A DNA stretch of 64,000 nucleotides from Solibaculum_A intestinale (GTDB lineage Bacteria > Bacillota > Clostridia > Oscillospirales > Acutalibacteraceae). Positions 1-7,584 of the stretch are shown here, piece by piece (position 1 is the stretch's first letter; each line of letters opens with the position of its first letter). Position numbers and translations under genes: made by a program. Under the pieces are notes generated by a model, which had not been told where the DNA came from, did not search any database, and worked only from the letters and a program-made list of their open reading frames with translations. The stretch is taken from positions 62,001 to 126,000 of the forward strand of contig NZ_JBBMFD010000002.1 in the NCBI RefSeq assembly GCF_040096205.1. The letters run 5' to 3'.

Positions 1-307
1 TTTCGATGGACGGAATGGAGCGGAACAGATCCCACAGACACTCAAAATGGTTCTCCATTTCCCGGCCGCCCCGGATGATGAACCCCTTCTGGGGATCATG
101 GATGCCGTCGCAGGCGCCGCCGGGGAGGCCCAGTTCCTCTAAAATGTGGATGTGTTCTCCCTTCATCTGGCCGTCCCGCACCAGAAAACAGGCGGCGGCC
201 AGAGAGGCGAGGCCGCTTCCCACCAGATAGGCGGATTTTTTATCCACGTCCTTGGGCTTTTGCGGACGGGCGAACGCTTCGTAATTGCCGTTGGAATAAT
301 ACATCAT
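1..307 (-). CDS. ohyA: Oleate hydratase, 5' part only (3' end beyond left edge)
   Basis: Only about the first 102 codons are present; the gene continues past position 1. The translation begins MMYYSNGNYEAF and contains the FAD-binding Rossmann signature GSGLASLAAACFLVRDG at about residues 28-44, then EELGLPGGACDG, which is characteristic of the myosin-cross-reactive-antigen family of FAD-dependent oleate hydratases. These enzymes add water to the cis-9 double bond of unsaturated fatty acids, giving 10-hydroxy fatty acids, and are thought to detoxify host or dietary fatty acids. The start chosen is the first of two tandem ATG codons (305-307), with GGAGG just upstream. A TetR-family gene on the same strand lies directly upstream and is its likely regulator. 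Confidence 0.9.
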   Translation of the reverse strand, partial: MMYYSNGNYEAFARPQKPKDVDKKSAYLVGSGLASLAAACFLVRDGQMKGEHIHILEELGLPGGACDGIHDPQKGFIIRGGREMENHFECLWDLFRSIPSIE

Positions 308-370
308 CCATACCTCCAAACGTTTTTTGTGCTTTCATCTTAGTCCGTTTCCTGAAGGTACGCCATAGAC

Positions 371-403
371 AAACAAAAAGCCGTGTCGAAACTTTCGACA
401 CGG
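371..403 (-). terminator. Rho-independent terminator of the tetR gene
   Basis: Two 11-nt arms (CCGTGTCGAAA and its complement) separated by one base form a strong hairpin. On the minus strand it is followed by CTTTTTGTTT. It lies after the TetR stop and before the oleate hydratase gene, so read-through is probably limited. Confidence 0.75.
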
Positions 404-422
404 CGGCAAAGCTGTAAAAATT

Positions 423-448
423 TTAGACACCAAAAGGCATTTGTCTAA
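423..448. promoter_or_regulatory. Inverted repeat TTAGACA-N12-TGTCTAA, possible operator
   Basis: Perfect 7-bp inverted repeat that overlaps the stop codon of the TetR gene; a third TAGACA half-site occurs at 366-371, nearer to the oleate hydratase start. Candidate binding site for the neighbouring TetR protein, but no clear -35/-10 pair was found with it. Confidence 0.3.
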
Positions 449-1011
449 CGAGCCCGGTCAGTCCGGTAGGTTTCCAGGGCTTTGTGTATATCCCCGTGAA
501 TGAGGACGCTTAGCCGGCCCACGATGGCCTTGGGGTCCTCCTTCATCCCGGTGCGCACCCAGTTTAACAGAATGCCCACAAACGCGAACTTGTAAAAATC
601 AGCGATGAAGGCCTTGTCTTCCTCCCGCACCGACATGGACGCTGCCTTTTCGTTGACCACCCCAATGAGCAGCTCAAAGGTCTCCCGGTAGAGAAACCCT
701 TCCAGGTGCTCCCGGCAGACAGAGTGGTAGACACTGGAGACGAATTCTTTATTTTCCTGCACATATTCGAATACCCGCAGAAACCCGTTCTGCCAAGTGT
801 CATAGGTGCGGTTTTCCCCGATGGCGCCCATGCTTTCACTTTTGAATATCCATTCCACCAGATCGAAAATGTCCTGGAAATGATAATAAAAGGTCTGGCG
901 GTTTACTCCACAGTCTTCCGTAATGTCGATGACCGTAATCTTGTCCAACGGTTTTTTCGCCGCCAGCTTTTTCAGGGAAGCCGCCAGAGCCCGCTTGGTG
1001 GTCTGCGCCAT
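445..1011 (-). CDS. TetR/AcrR-family transcriptional regulator
   Basis: 188-residue protein. The N-terminal helix-turn-helix is visible at about residues 20-50 (KITVIDITEDCGVNRQTFYY, then HFQDIFDL), the layout of TetR regulators. The C-terminal ligand-binding half (YVQENKEFVSSVYHS ... FVGILLNWVRTGMKEDP) resembles the DhaS-like TetR group. Start taken at the ATG at 1011 because GGAGGG lies 6 nt upstream; an upstream in-frame extension lacks a ribosome-binding site. The gene precedes the oleate hydratase gene on the same strand and is separated from it by a terminator, so regulation of fatty-acid hydration is the simplest guess. The effector cannot be told from sequence. Confidence 0.85.
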   Translation of the reverse strand: MAQTTKRALAASLKKLAAKKPLDKITVIDITEDCGVNRQTFYYHFQDIFDLVEWIFKSESMGAIGENRTYDTWQNGFLRVFEYVQENKEFVSSVYHSVCREHLEGFLYRETFELLIGVVNEKAASMSVREEDKAFIADFYKFAFVGILLNWVRTGMKEDPKAIVGRLSVLIHGDIHKALETYRTDRAR

Positions 1012-1152
1012 AAGCGCCCTCCTTTCCCAAACGATATGACTAATGTCAGTATACCATGCCGTGCCCGAGCCGTCCAATAAAAAAGTGAAATCCCTGTGTG
1101 ACGGTGGTTTTCCTAAGTGCCTGCCGCAGTTACGTAAGGCCGAAACCGTCCA

Positions 1153-1193
1153 AGAGAAAAGCGGGGATCCTCCTATAAGATCCCCGCCTTTTT
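1153..1193. terminator. Terminator after the ABC exporter operon
   Basis: GCGGGGATC (1161-1169) pairs with GATCCCCGC (1179-1187). On the minus strand it is followed by TTTTCTCTT, serving the ABC genes; a T5 run also follows on the plus strand. The rest of 1012-1308 contains no gene I can support. Confidence 0.65.
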
Positions 1194-1308
1194 AACCCCT
1201 TTTTTCCAAAGGAAAATCCCTTGCAAACGCGCCGGGGTTCAACAGGTTCGGGCGCACCCAATGACTCAAATTTGCCAGTTGTCCGCTTCCGAACTCTTTG
1301 CCGCCGGG

Positions 1309-3039
1309 CTAGATGGTCCATGTAGCCGAGCGGGCCTGTACCTCCACCATGTGCCGGTACACCCCGTTTTGCTCCAGAAGAGTTTCGGGCCTGCCCTGTT
1401 CGGCTACTTTGCCGTCTGCCAAAACCACGATTTGGTCCGCTCCGGCAACGGTGCGCATCCGGTGGGCGATGACCAGTACCGTTTTATTGGCAATCAGCCG
1501 GGAAAGGGCCGACTGGATCAGCGTCTCGTTTTCCACGTCCAGCGACGCGGTGGCCTCATCCAGCAGGATGATCGGCGCGTTTTTGAGGAAAGCCCGAGCG
1601 ATGGAGATGCGCTGGCGTTCCCCGCCGGACAGTTCGCATCCGTTTTCGCCGATCAGGGTATCAAACCCTTTGGGGAGCTTTTCGGCGAACTCGTTGCAGT
1701 TTGCAAGCTCTGCCGCCTGTAGAACCTCCGCGTCGCTGGCATCCTTCCTGCCGATGCGGATGTTTTCCAGTATGGTATTGTTAAACAAGGTCACATCCTG
1801 GAACACAATGGAGTAGAGGGACAGCAAAGCCTCCGGGTCGATTTTCGAAATGTCCATGCCGCCTACCGTGATGGTGCCCTTGTCTGCGTCCCAGAACCGG
1901 GAGGCAAGGCGGGAAACCGTGGTTTTTCCGCCGCCGGAGGGCCCCACCAGTGCGGTTACCTCGCCCTGCTTTGCGGTAAAAGACACGTCCTGCAGCACCG
2001 TCTCCCCGTCGTTGTAGGAAAAGCCCACATGGGTAAAGACCATGTCGCACCCTTTGTTTCGCAGGCTGGAGTCCCCCTCCTGAACCGGATGGTCGAGGAT
2101 TTCGTTCATACGGGCCACGTGCGTGCGGGTGGAGATAACGGCGGCCAGGTTTTGCAGCGCCGCCTGCATCGGGTCGTAAAGCCGCGATGCCACCAGCAGG
2201 AAAAGGAAGAAGGACAAAACGTTCAGGCTTCCGTCCATAAGCAGCAGGGAGCCCACCAGGGCGACGGTGGCGATACCCAGCTTCAAAATGAGCTGCGCCG
2301 ACACCACGAAAGCCGCCGTGCCGAATTCGCTGATGATTGCCCGCTTTTCCACCGCCTTGATTTTTTTGTCCAACCCCTTGAGGTAATTCTCTTCGGCATT
2401 GTTGGATTTTAAGTCCCGCACGGTTTCCAGGCATTCCTGGATGCCGTCGGCGCAGGCGATTTTGGCGTCCATCTGTTTTTGTCCCAGCCGGTCCTGTACC
2501 TTGATGGAAAGCGCCACAATGGCGAAGGAGACGGGAATCACCCACAAAGCCGCCAGTGCCATGCGCCAGTCAAAGAAAAAGAGGCTTATCGCCACCAGCG
2601 TGGTGGAAAGAATGGCGCCGAACAGCTCCGGAATAAAGTGGGAGAAGCTCTGCTCCAGGAAGGTGCAGTCCGCCATAATTGTGCTGGTCAGATCGGCCAG
2701 GTCTTTTTTGCCGAAAAAGGAGAGGGGAAGCTTTCGGAGCTTTTCCGCCAGGGAGATCCGGCGCACCCCGCTTTCCACATAGGTGGCGAAATAGGTGGCG
2801 TTATACTGAAACCAGGTGGTCAGGAAGATGAGGGCAAGGCAGAGTATACAGCCCGCGATATAAAACGGGATTTTTCCGGACGGAACTCCTCCCGCCATCA
2901 GGTCGCTCACCAGCAGGTACAAAAGCCCCACCGGGAACATCAGCGCCAGGTTTTGCAGGACACAGGCCAGGCAGCCCTTGATCAGGTCCTTGGCTCCCTG
3001 GCGGGATAAAGCGAATTTCTTTTGCAATTTTGTCAGCAT
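1309..3039 (-). CDS. ABC transporter, fused permease/ATPase, second half of a heterodimer
   Basis: 576 residues: a six-helix type-IV exporter membrane domain (about 1-325) followed by an ATPase domain. Walker A is GPSGGGKTT at 366-374, signature LSGGERQ from 470, Walker B IILLDE at about 490-495. Start ATG lies 3 nt after the stop of the partner gene upstream, so the two are translationally linked. The protein should sit in the cytoplasmic membrane and form a heterodimer with the 3043-4812 product, exporting or importing a small molecule under control of the TetR gene at 4879. The substrate is not readable; the partner's motif suggests a siderophore or multidrug type. Confidence 0.92.
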   Translation of the reverse strand: MLTKLQKKFALSRQGAKDLIKGCLACVLQNLALMFPVGLLYLLVSDLMAGGVPSGKIPFYIAGCILCLALIFLTTWFQYNATYFATYVESGVRRISLAEKLRKLPLSFFGKKDLADLTSTIMADCTFLEQSFSHFIPELFGAILSTTLVAISLFFFDWRMALAALWVIPVSFAIVALSIKVQDRLGQKQMDAKIACADGIQECLETVRDLKSNNAEENYLKGLDKKIKAVEKRAIISEFGTAAFVVSAQLILKLGIATVALVGSLLLMDGSLNVLSFFLFLLVASRLYDPMQAALQNLAAVISTRTHVARMNEILDHPVQEGDSSLRNKGCDMVFTHVGFSYNDGETVLQDVSFTAKQGEVTALVGPSGGGKTTVSRLASRFWDADKGTITVGGMDISKIDPEALLSLYSIVFQDVTLFNNTILENIRIGRKDASDAEVLQAAELANCNEFAEKLPKGFDTLIGENGCELSGGERQRISIARAFLKNAPIILLDEATASLDVENETLIQSALSRLIANKTVLVIAHRMRTVAGADQIVVLADGKVAEQGRPETLLEQNGVYRHMVEVQARSATWTI

Positions 3040-3042
3040 TGG

Positions 3043-4812
3043 TTAAGCCCCCTTTCCGACTTTCCACTGGGCGGAGGTCTGGTACTGGGCCCACATCTGG
3101 GCGTACAGCCCCTTTTGAGCGAGCAGCTGTGTATGGCCGCCGTGTTCCTCAATCCGCCCGTTCTTGAGCACGAAAATTTCATCCGCCGTCACCACGGTAG
3201 ACAGCCGATGGGCAATCATGATGACGGTCTTGCCCTTGCAAAGCGCGGCAAAAGCGGCCTGCACCTTGCTTTCGTTATCCGGATCGGCAAAGGCCGTAGC
3301 TTCGTCCAGAATTAGGATGGGCGCGTTTTTGAGCATCACCCGGGCGATAGCGATGCGCTGCTGTTCGCCGCCGGAGAGGTAGACCCCCTTGGTGCCGATG
3401 ACCGTGTCGATCCCCTGAGGCAGCTTTTTGAGAATGTCTTCGCACTGGGCCGCCCTCAGAGCGCCCAGCACTTCCTCCCGGCTGGCATCCGGTTTGCCCA
3501 GACGCACGTTTTCCAGAATGGAGGCTTTGAGCAGGCGGCTGTCCTGAAAGACGAAGGCCACCGTGTCCATCAGTTCCTTTTTGGGTATCCGGCGCACATC
3601 TACGCCGCCGATCTGCACCGCGCCGCTTTGCACGTCGAAGAAGCGGGAGATGACGCTGGCGAGCGTCGTTTTGCCCCCGCCCGAAGGACCGACCAGGGCC
3701 ACCGTACGTCCCGGTTCGATGCGAAGGGAAAGGTCCCTCAGCGCGTCCTTACCGCCGCCGTAGGAGAAACGCACGTTTTTGAGCTCCACCGAAGCATCTT
3801 TGGGATGAGCCGGCCGGTCGGTCTCCGGCAGGGGCTTCCTTTCCAACACGCTGTCGATGCGCTGGAGAGCATCGGTGACGATCATCCCATTTTCACTCAT
3901 GAACATGATGCGGGTCAGGGTCAGGGAAATGACCGGGGTGATGATGATGTAAAAGAGAAGGTTGAGCAGAAACGTGCTCGTGACCCCGTCCTGGGCAAAG
4001 AAGAGCCCCGCCGCAATCAAAAACGCAAAGACGCTGTTGATCGCCGTGGTATAAATCAGCATGGGCATACGCAGGGTTTTGGTATAGGAGATGACCCAGG
4101 TTTCATAATTGTCGATGGCGTCCTTAAATCGCTTGAAGGAGAAAATGGTCTGGCCGAAGGTCTTGACCACGGGGATACCCCGGATGTACTCCACCGCTTC
4201 GTTGGACATGTTGTCCAGCGCGTTTTGGTACTCCTTCATCTTCTGTTGCATCCGGGAGCCGGTCATGCGCATCATGATCAAGAAAGCCAGCACCACCGGG
4301 ACCAAACTCAAAAGGCCAAGCCGCCAGTCGAACACAAACAGCAATACCAGAAGCCCGATGGGGGTGGCGATGGCTCCTGCCTTGTCAGGCAGCTGGTGGG
4401 CCAGATAGGTTTCCGTCGCCGCGCTTGATTCGTTGACGATTTTGCGCATTTTGCCGCTTCCGAAGGAATCCATGAACCCCAGCGGCAGCGTGACAATATG
4501 GTGCATGGCGTGGCTGCGGATGTTCGACGCGATGCGAAACGCCCCCAGATGGGAGCACATCAGTCCCGCCACATACACAAGCAGGGACAGTGCGGCAAAC
4601 AAGACCGCCATCCAGCCGTTGTGGGCCAGGTTCTGCGCCGCGTCGAAATTCGGGGCCACCGCCAGCACTTCCTCAATCAGCTTCCAGATGTAGAGAAAGG
4701 GCAGCAGGGCCATCAGGGCGCTGACCGCCGACAAAATCCAGGAAGCGATGGTCAGATACCGGTGGGCTCCCGCGTAGGACAGCAGCCGGGACAGATTGGA
4801 CGGTTTCTTCAA
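3043..4812 (-). CDS. ABC transporter, fused permease/ATPase, first half of a heterodimer (YbtP/IrtA-like motif)
   Basis: 589 residues with an N-terminal membrane domain (about 1-330) and C-terminal ATPase. Walker A GPSGGGKTT at 375-383, signature LSGGEQQ at 479-485, Walker B LILDEATAFADPDNE at 500-514. The DEATAFADPxNE variant is typical of the siderophore-handling YbtP/YbtQ-IrtA/IrtB-like branch and of clostridial relatives usually annotated as multidrug transporters. Lies 66 nt downstream of a TetR gene on the same strand and 3 nt upstream of its partner. Expected role is ATP-driven transport across the cytoplasmic membrane; direction and substrate are inference only. Confidence 0.92.
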   Translation of the reverse strand: MKKPSNLSRLLSYAGAHRYLTIASWILSAVSALMALLPFLYIWKLIEEVLAVAPNFDAAQNLAHNGWMAVLFAALSLLVYVAGLMCSHLGAFRIASNIRSHAMHHIVTLPLGFMDSFGSGKMRKIVNESSAATETYLAHQLPDKAGAIATPIGLLVLLFVFDWRLGLLSLVPVVLAFLIMMRMTGSRMQQKMKEYQNALDNMSNEAVEYIRGIPVVKTFGQTIFSFKRFKDAIDNYETWVISYTKTLRMPMLIYTTAINSVFAFLIAAGLFFAQDGVTSTFLLNLLFYIIITPVISLTLTRIMFMSENGMIVTDALQRIDSVLERKPLPETDRPAHPKDASVELKNVRFSYGGGKDALRDLSLRIEPGRTVALVGPSGGGKTTLASVISRFFDVQSGAVQIGGVDVRRIPKKELMDTVAFVFQDSRLLKASILENVRLGKPDASREEVLGALRAAQCEDILKKLPQGIDTVIGTKGVYLSGGEQQRIAIARVMLKNAPILILDEATAFADPDNESKVQAAFAALCKGKTVIMIAHRLSTVVTADEIFVLKNGRIEEHGGHTQLLAQKGLYAQMWAQYQTSAQWKVGKGA

Positions 4813-4878
4813 AAAAATCTCCTCCTTATATGCGTGATGGTTAGTGTAAACTAACCTTATGCCAAAAATGATGGAGCT

Positions 4879-5496
4879 TTACAGCCCCATGATTTTTTGC
4901 CATCCGGCGGTGTAGAATTCCCGCAGCTCTTTGACATACCGGGTTGCCTGCTGCTGGGGCATATCATGGACGACCATCTCAAAGAAAGCGGAGAACATGC
5001 CGCTGACGAGGATATGTTCCAGCTGTGGATCAATCTCCCTGGCAGTATGCCCTAGGCTTTGCAGAACGGATACAAACCGGTGGGTGCCCTCCACCTCGAT
5101 CTCCACCATCGTGTGAATAAAGTGCTCGTATTTCGTTCCTTCGGAACTGCACAAAAGCAGTTTGAAGGCATCGAAATGGGCGTAAATGTAGCCTACCATC
5201 CAGTCCATGCAGTCTCCGGAGATTTCTCCCATCTGTTCGGGCTGCTCTTCAGGGGGAAGGCTTGCAAAGGCGTTCTGCGCCTGAGTGAATTTCGCCATGA
5301 GCACTTGATAGGGTTCGGCCACCAGTGCATCGAACAGGTCTTCCTTGCTTTTGTAATAACCGTAGAAAGCGCCGGTGGTAACGCCGGCTTCCTTTACGAT
5401 GTTTCGCAGGGAAGCAGAGAGATACCCTTTCAAAAGGAACTCTTTCTTTCCGGCGTCCAGAATCTGCTGGTGCGTGGATGCCTCTTTTTCCTGCAA
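4879..5496 (-). CDS. TetR/AcrR-family regulator of the ABC transporter operon
   Basis: 205 residues. The HTH spans about 10-55, with the TetR hallmarks ILDAGKKEFLLKGYLSASLR and VTTGAFYGYYKSKEDLFDAL. The C-terminal half is a helical effector domain. The start is a TTG at 5494-5496 preceded by GGAGG with 7-8 nt spacing; no ATG fits better. The gene leads the operon tetR-ABC-ABC. Its promoter region carries a cluster of palindromes that overlap the -10 box (see 5511-5566), so autorepression with release by the transported compound is likely. Confidence 0.88.
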   Translation of the reverse strand: MQEKEASTHQQILDAGKKEFLLKGYLSASLRNIVKEAGVTTGAFYGYYKSKEDLFDALVAEPYQVLMAKFTQAQNAFASLPPEEQPEQMGEISGDCMDWMVGYIYAHFDAFKLLLCSSEGTKYEHFIHTMVEIEVEGTHRFVSVLQSLGHTAREIDPQLEHILVSGMFSAFFEMVVHDMPQQQATRYVKELREFYTAGWQKIMGL

Positions 5497-5510
5497 AGGA
5501 CCGCCTCCGA

Positions 5511-5566
5511 TATAACGATGTTATATAACGCTGTTACAGCGTAACGCACGCAACATGATTTGTCAA
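5511..5566 (-). promoter_or_regulatory. Promoter with overlapping palindromic operator cluster for tetR-ABC operon
   Basis: On the minus strand a TTGACA -35 (5561-5566) and TACGCT -10 (5538-5543) are 17 bp apart. Overlapping and downstream of the -10 are three palindromes: ACGCTGT-T-ACAGCGT (5528-5542), GTTATATAAC (5520-5529) and TATAAC-GAT-GTTATA (5511-5525). TAAC/GTTA half-sites recur regularly. The arrangement is what a self-repressing TetR protein would use. Confidence 0.7.
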
Positions 5567-5805
5567 GTGAAATTGGTTTCATTTTAAAAAAAGTTTGGGA
5601 TTATGCTGCAAACGCAAGAGCGATCGCCTGCTTCAGTGAAAAAGTAAAACAAACGCACCTCACAATAGAAGGATTGTTTCAAAGTAAGATTTCTGTATTC
5701 CAATGTTTTCCGGTTATTCAAGGTGATTCATGCTGACTCGGCAATAAGCTACAACCCAAAGTTTTTCTTTCTTATGAGAGAAAATAGTCGCTTTTGGTGT
5801 CATAG
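5567..5805. other. AT-richer intergenic stretch, no gene seen
   Basis: Short open frames here lack ribosome-binding sites and family resemblance. It separates the upstream end of the tetR operon from the trailer of the tRNA-Leu unit. Nothing structured was recognised. Confidence 0.5.
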
Positions 5806-5840
5806 AAAAGCCCCCCATGCCAAACGTATAGCATGGGGGC
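5806..5840 (-). terminator. Terminator at the end of the tRNA-Leu/repeat transcript
   Basis: Arms 5810-5820 and 5831-5840 (GCCCCCCATGC / GCATGGGGGC) form a stable stem; on the minus strand the hairpin is followed by TTTTCTAT. It would stop transcripts that run through tRNA-Leu and both repeat units. Confidence 0.7.
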
Positions 5841-5854
5841 ACCTTTCTGTCGGG

Positions 5855-5951
5855 GTTGTGCTACAAAAAGATACTCAACTCTCAGCGCGAGCTCTTCACT
5901 CCGAACAAAAGAAAAGAGTCCGAACGCGAATTGCGTCCAGACTTAGTCTGG
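5855..5951 (-). repeat. Structured ~100-nt repeat, copy B (second after tRNA-Leu)
   Basis: Read on the minus strand, the unit starts with the hairpin CCAGAC-taa-GTCTGG (5937-5951), then ACGCAATTCGCG, a longer variable stem-loop region, and ends with TATCTTTTTGTAGCAC (near 5859-5874). It follows directly on copy A and shares its order of elements with copies A (5952-6050) and S (31563-31663), although the stem sequences differ in all three. Function unknown. A structured trailer RNA or a dispersed small repeat are both possible. Confidence 0.65.
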
Positions 5952-6050
5952 GTTTACGCTACAAAATAGATACCCGTTGAAAACGCGGGCAAAAACAAAA
6001 CGGCTCCCCACAAACGTGAGGAGCGCGATTTGCGTGCAGGCTCAGCCTGC
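5952..6050 (-). repeat. Structured ~100-nt repeat, copy A, directly after tRNA-Leu CCA
   Basis: On the minus strand this unit begins at the base after the tRNA's encoded CCA with GCAGGC-tga-GCCTGC (6036-6050), followed by ACGCAAATCGCG, a terminator-like hairpin with a TTTTGTTTTT tract, and TATCTATTTTGTAGCG near the end. Same architecture as copies B and S. The initial stem is 6 bp with a 3-nt loop in every copy, but the paired bases are different, so pairing rather than sequence is conserved. Confidence 0.7.
5990..6024 (-). terminator. Terminator-like hairpin inside repeat copy A
   Basis: GCTCCTCAC and GTGGGGAGC (6003-6011 with 6016-6024, one mismatch) form a stem followed on the minus strand by CGTTTTGTTTTTG. 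Likely first terminator of the tRNA-Leu transcript. Confidence 0.6.
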
Positions 6051-6137
6051 TGGTGCCGGTGGCCGGACTCGAACCGGCACGCTGTCGCCAGCGGTGGATT
6101 TTGAGTCCACTACGTCTGCCAATTCCATCACACCGGC
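6051..6137 (-). tRNA. tRNA-Leu, anticodon CAA, with encoded CCA
   Basis: 87 nt including CCA. Acceptor GCCGGTG (5' end at 6137) pairs with CACCGGC, discriminator A. Anticodon stem GTGGA/TCCAC encloses CTCAAAA, anticodon CAA, reading UUG codons. A long variable arm and the T-arm GTTCGAGTC are present, as expected for a class II leucine tRNA. Repeat copy A starts at the next base. Confidence 0.95.
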
Positions 6138-6188
6138 TGATGCATTGGCTATTATACTATACCTGCCAAGGAAAAGCAAGCCTTAAGT

Positions 6189-7574
6189 TTACACCCCGGA
6201 AGATGATTCTGACGAAGGGCTGCTCTCCGGCTCAGAAGGAGCGGGAGGCGTTTGACTGGACTGGGGCGGCGGCTCCTGGCTTTGGACCCGTACCCGGATG
6301 GAAGCGGTCAGCCCGTTTTCCGTGCGAGCCGTAATGACGGTTTCCCCGGCGGCGATTCCCGTAATCCGCCCGTCTGCGCCCACCGTCGCCGCTGCGGGAT
6401 TACTGGAAGTATAGGTAACGGACTGGGAAGCGTTTGAAGGGGAAACGGAAGCAGAAATGGCGCGAATGGTACCGGTATTCATCAGATAGATGCGAATACC
6501 GCCGCTGTCCACCCAGGAGCTGAACGCACCGGTGTTCAGGGAGACGCTCTGCGCTGGTACGGTGTTTTCCCGGATGGTGACCACGTACTGGGCTCTTCTG
6601 CCGCCGTCGTTTGCGGTAAAGGTGATGACGGCCCGCCCGGCCGCCAGCGCCTGGAAAGAGCCGTCGCCGTTATTTTGAAGCAGGCGAGCGTTGGACACTT
6701 TCCATTCCCCGGTCTGGTCGGTGGCATCTTGCGGCGTAAACACCGGCGTCAGCCGGAAAGAATCGCCGACGGTAAATTCGTTTTTCTCCGCCGTCAACTC
6801 CACCCGCTCCACGGCAACCGGCTCCACCGGGACCGAAACGGTGAACTGCGCTTTGACATCCAGGCCCTCCAGTTCCACGGTGATGGTGGCGTCCCCGCCC
6901 ACAGCGGTCAAAACCCCGTCCTCCGAAACCGACACAGCGCTGGGATTGCTGGAGGAATACAGCACCTTTCTTCCATAATATTCATCCACCGCCCTCGACC
7001 ACAGCTCGCTTTCTTCTTCCATGGTCAGCGTAATGCCGGTGGGAGCGCCTTGCTCGGCCAGATAGGCGTTGATCTCGCCGAACGGCACCCCCCGCTCGAA
7101 GGAATGGTTCAATTGCAGGGTTTCGCCCGGCTCCATGGCGGATGGGGCGTTTGAAAGGGTCAGGACAGCGGGGAGGATATACACCCCCTTGGTGTTCCAC
7201 GAAACCGATTCGCCCCCGAACAGGTTTTGGCTCACCTGCTGGAATTTGATCATGGAATATCCGGCTTTGCGCCCGAGAACGGTGGCCTGGATGTTATAGC
7301 TGCGTAGGATTTCCAGTTTATCATCGTATACGCTCCATATATTCTCGGTGCTTTTCTCGTTGGCGCTTTTGACGGCGATGGTGGACTTATCCCCCACATA
7401 CATGACCGCCGGCTCTTCACTGAGCAGGACGCCGGCGGAACCTGCGCACCCTCCGCCGCTTACATAAGCCTCGCCGTCCACCCATCCGTCGGACAGTGCC
7501 CCGATGACGCAGGGAAAAAGGACAAGCAACGAGAACAAGAGCCCACAAAATAAAAGCAGCGTTTTTTTCTTCAT
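6189..7574 (-). CDS. Secreted protein with tandem BIG2 (bacterial Ig-like) domains
   Basis: 461 residues. A signal peptide or membrane anchor is visible at 1-28 (MKKKTLLLFCGLLFSLLVLF). Three BIG2-like repeats follow, recognised by YSSSNPSAVSVSEDGVLTAV, ARLLQNNGDGSFQALAAGRA and YTSSNPAAATVGADGRITGI. The tail is rich in Pro/Ser/Glu and may span the cell wall; no sortase motif was seen. The start is the ATG at 7574, 10 nt after the stop of the Lgt-like gene, whose end contains the AAGGA used as ribosome-binding site. The pair probably forms an operon. BIG2 domains serve in adhesion or as spacers of surface proteins; the ligand is unknown. Confidence 0.85.
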   Translation of the reverse strand: MKKKTLLLFCGLLFSLLVLFPCVIGALSDGWVDGEAYVSGGGCAGSAGVLLSEEPAVMYVGDKSTIAVKSANEKSTENIWSVYDDKLEILRSYNIQATVLGRKAGYSMIKFQQVSQNLFGGESVSWNTKGVYILPAVLTLSNAPSAMEPGETLQLNHSFERGVPFGEINAYLAEQGAPTGITLTMEEESELWSRAVDEYYGRKVLYSSSNPSAVSVSEDGVLTAVGGDATITVELEGLDVKAQFTVSVPVEPVAVERVELTAEKNEFTVGDSFRLTPVFTPQDATDQTGEWKVSNARLLQNNGDGSFQALAAGRAVITFTANDGGRRAQYVVTIRENTVPAQSVSLNTGAFSSWVDSGGIRIYLMNTGTIRAISASVSPSNASQSVTYTSSNPAAATVGADGRITGIAAGETVITARTENGLTASIRVRVQSQEPPPQSSQTPPAPSEPESSPSSESSSGV

Positions 7575-7584
7575 AATGGTTTTA

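Noticed and set aside
1194..1308. Segment with GGTTCGGGCGC considered as a tRNA remnant or attachment site
   Set aside because: No cloverleaf can be drawn and no integrase or mobile-element gene is nearby.
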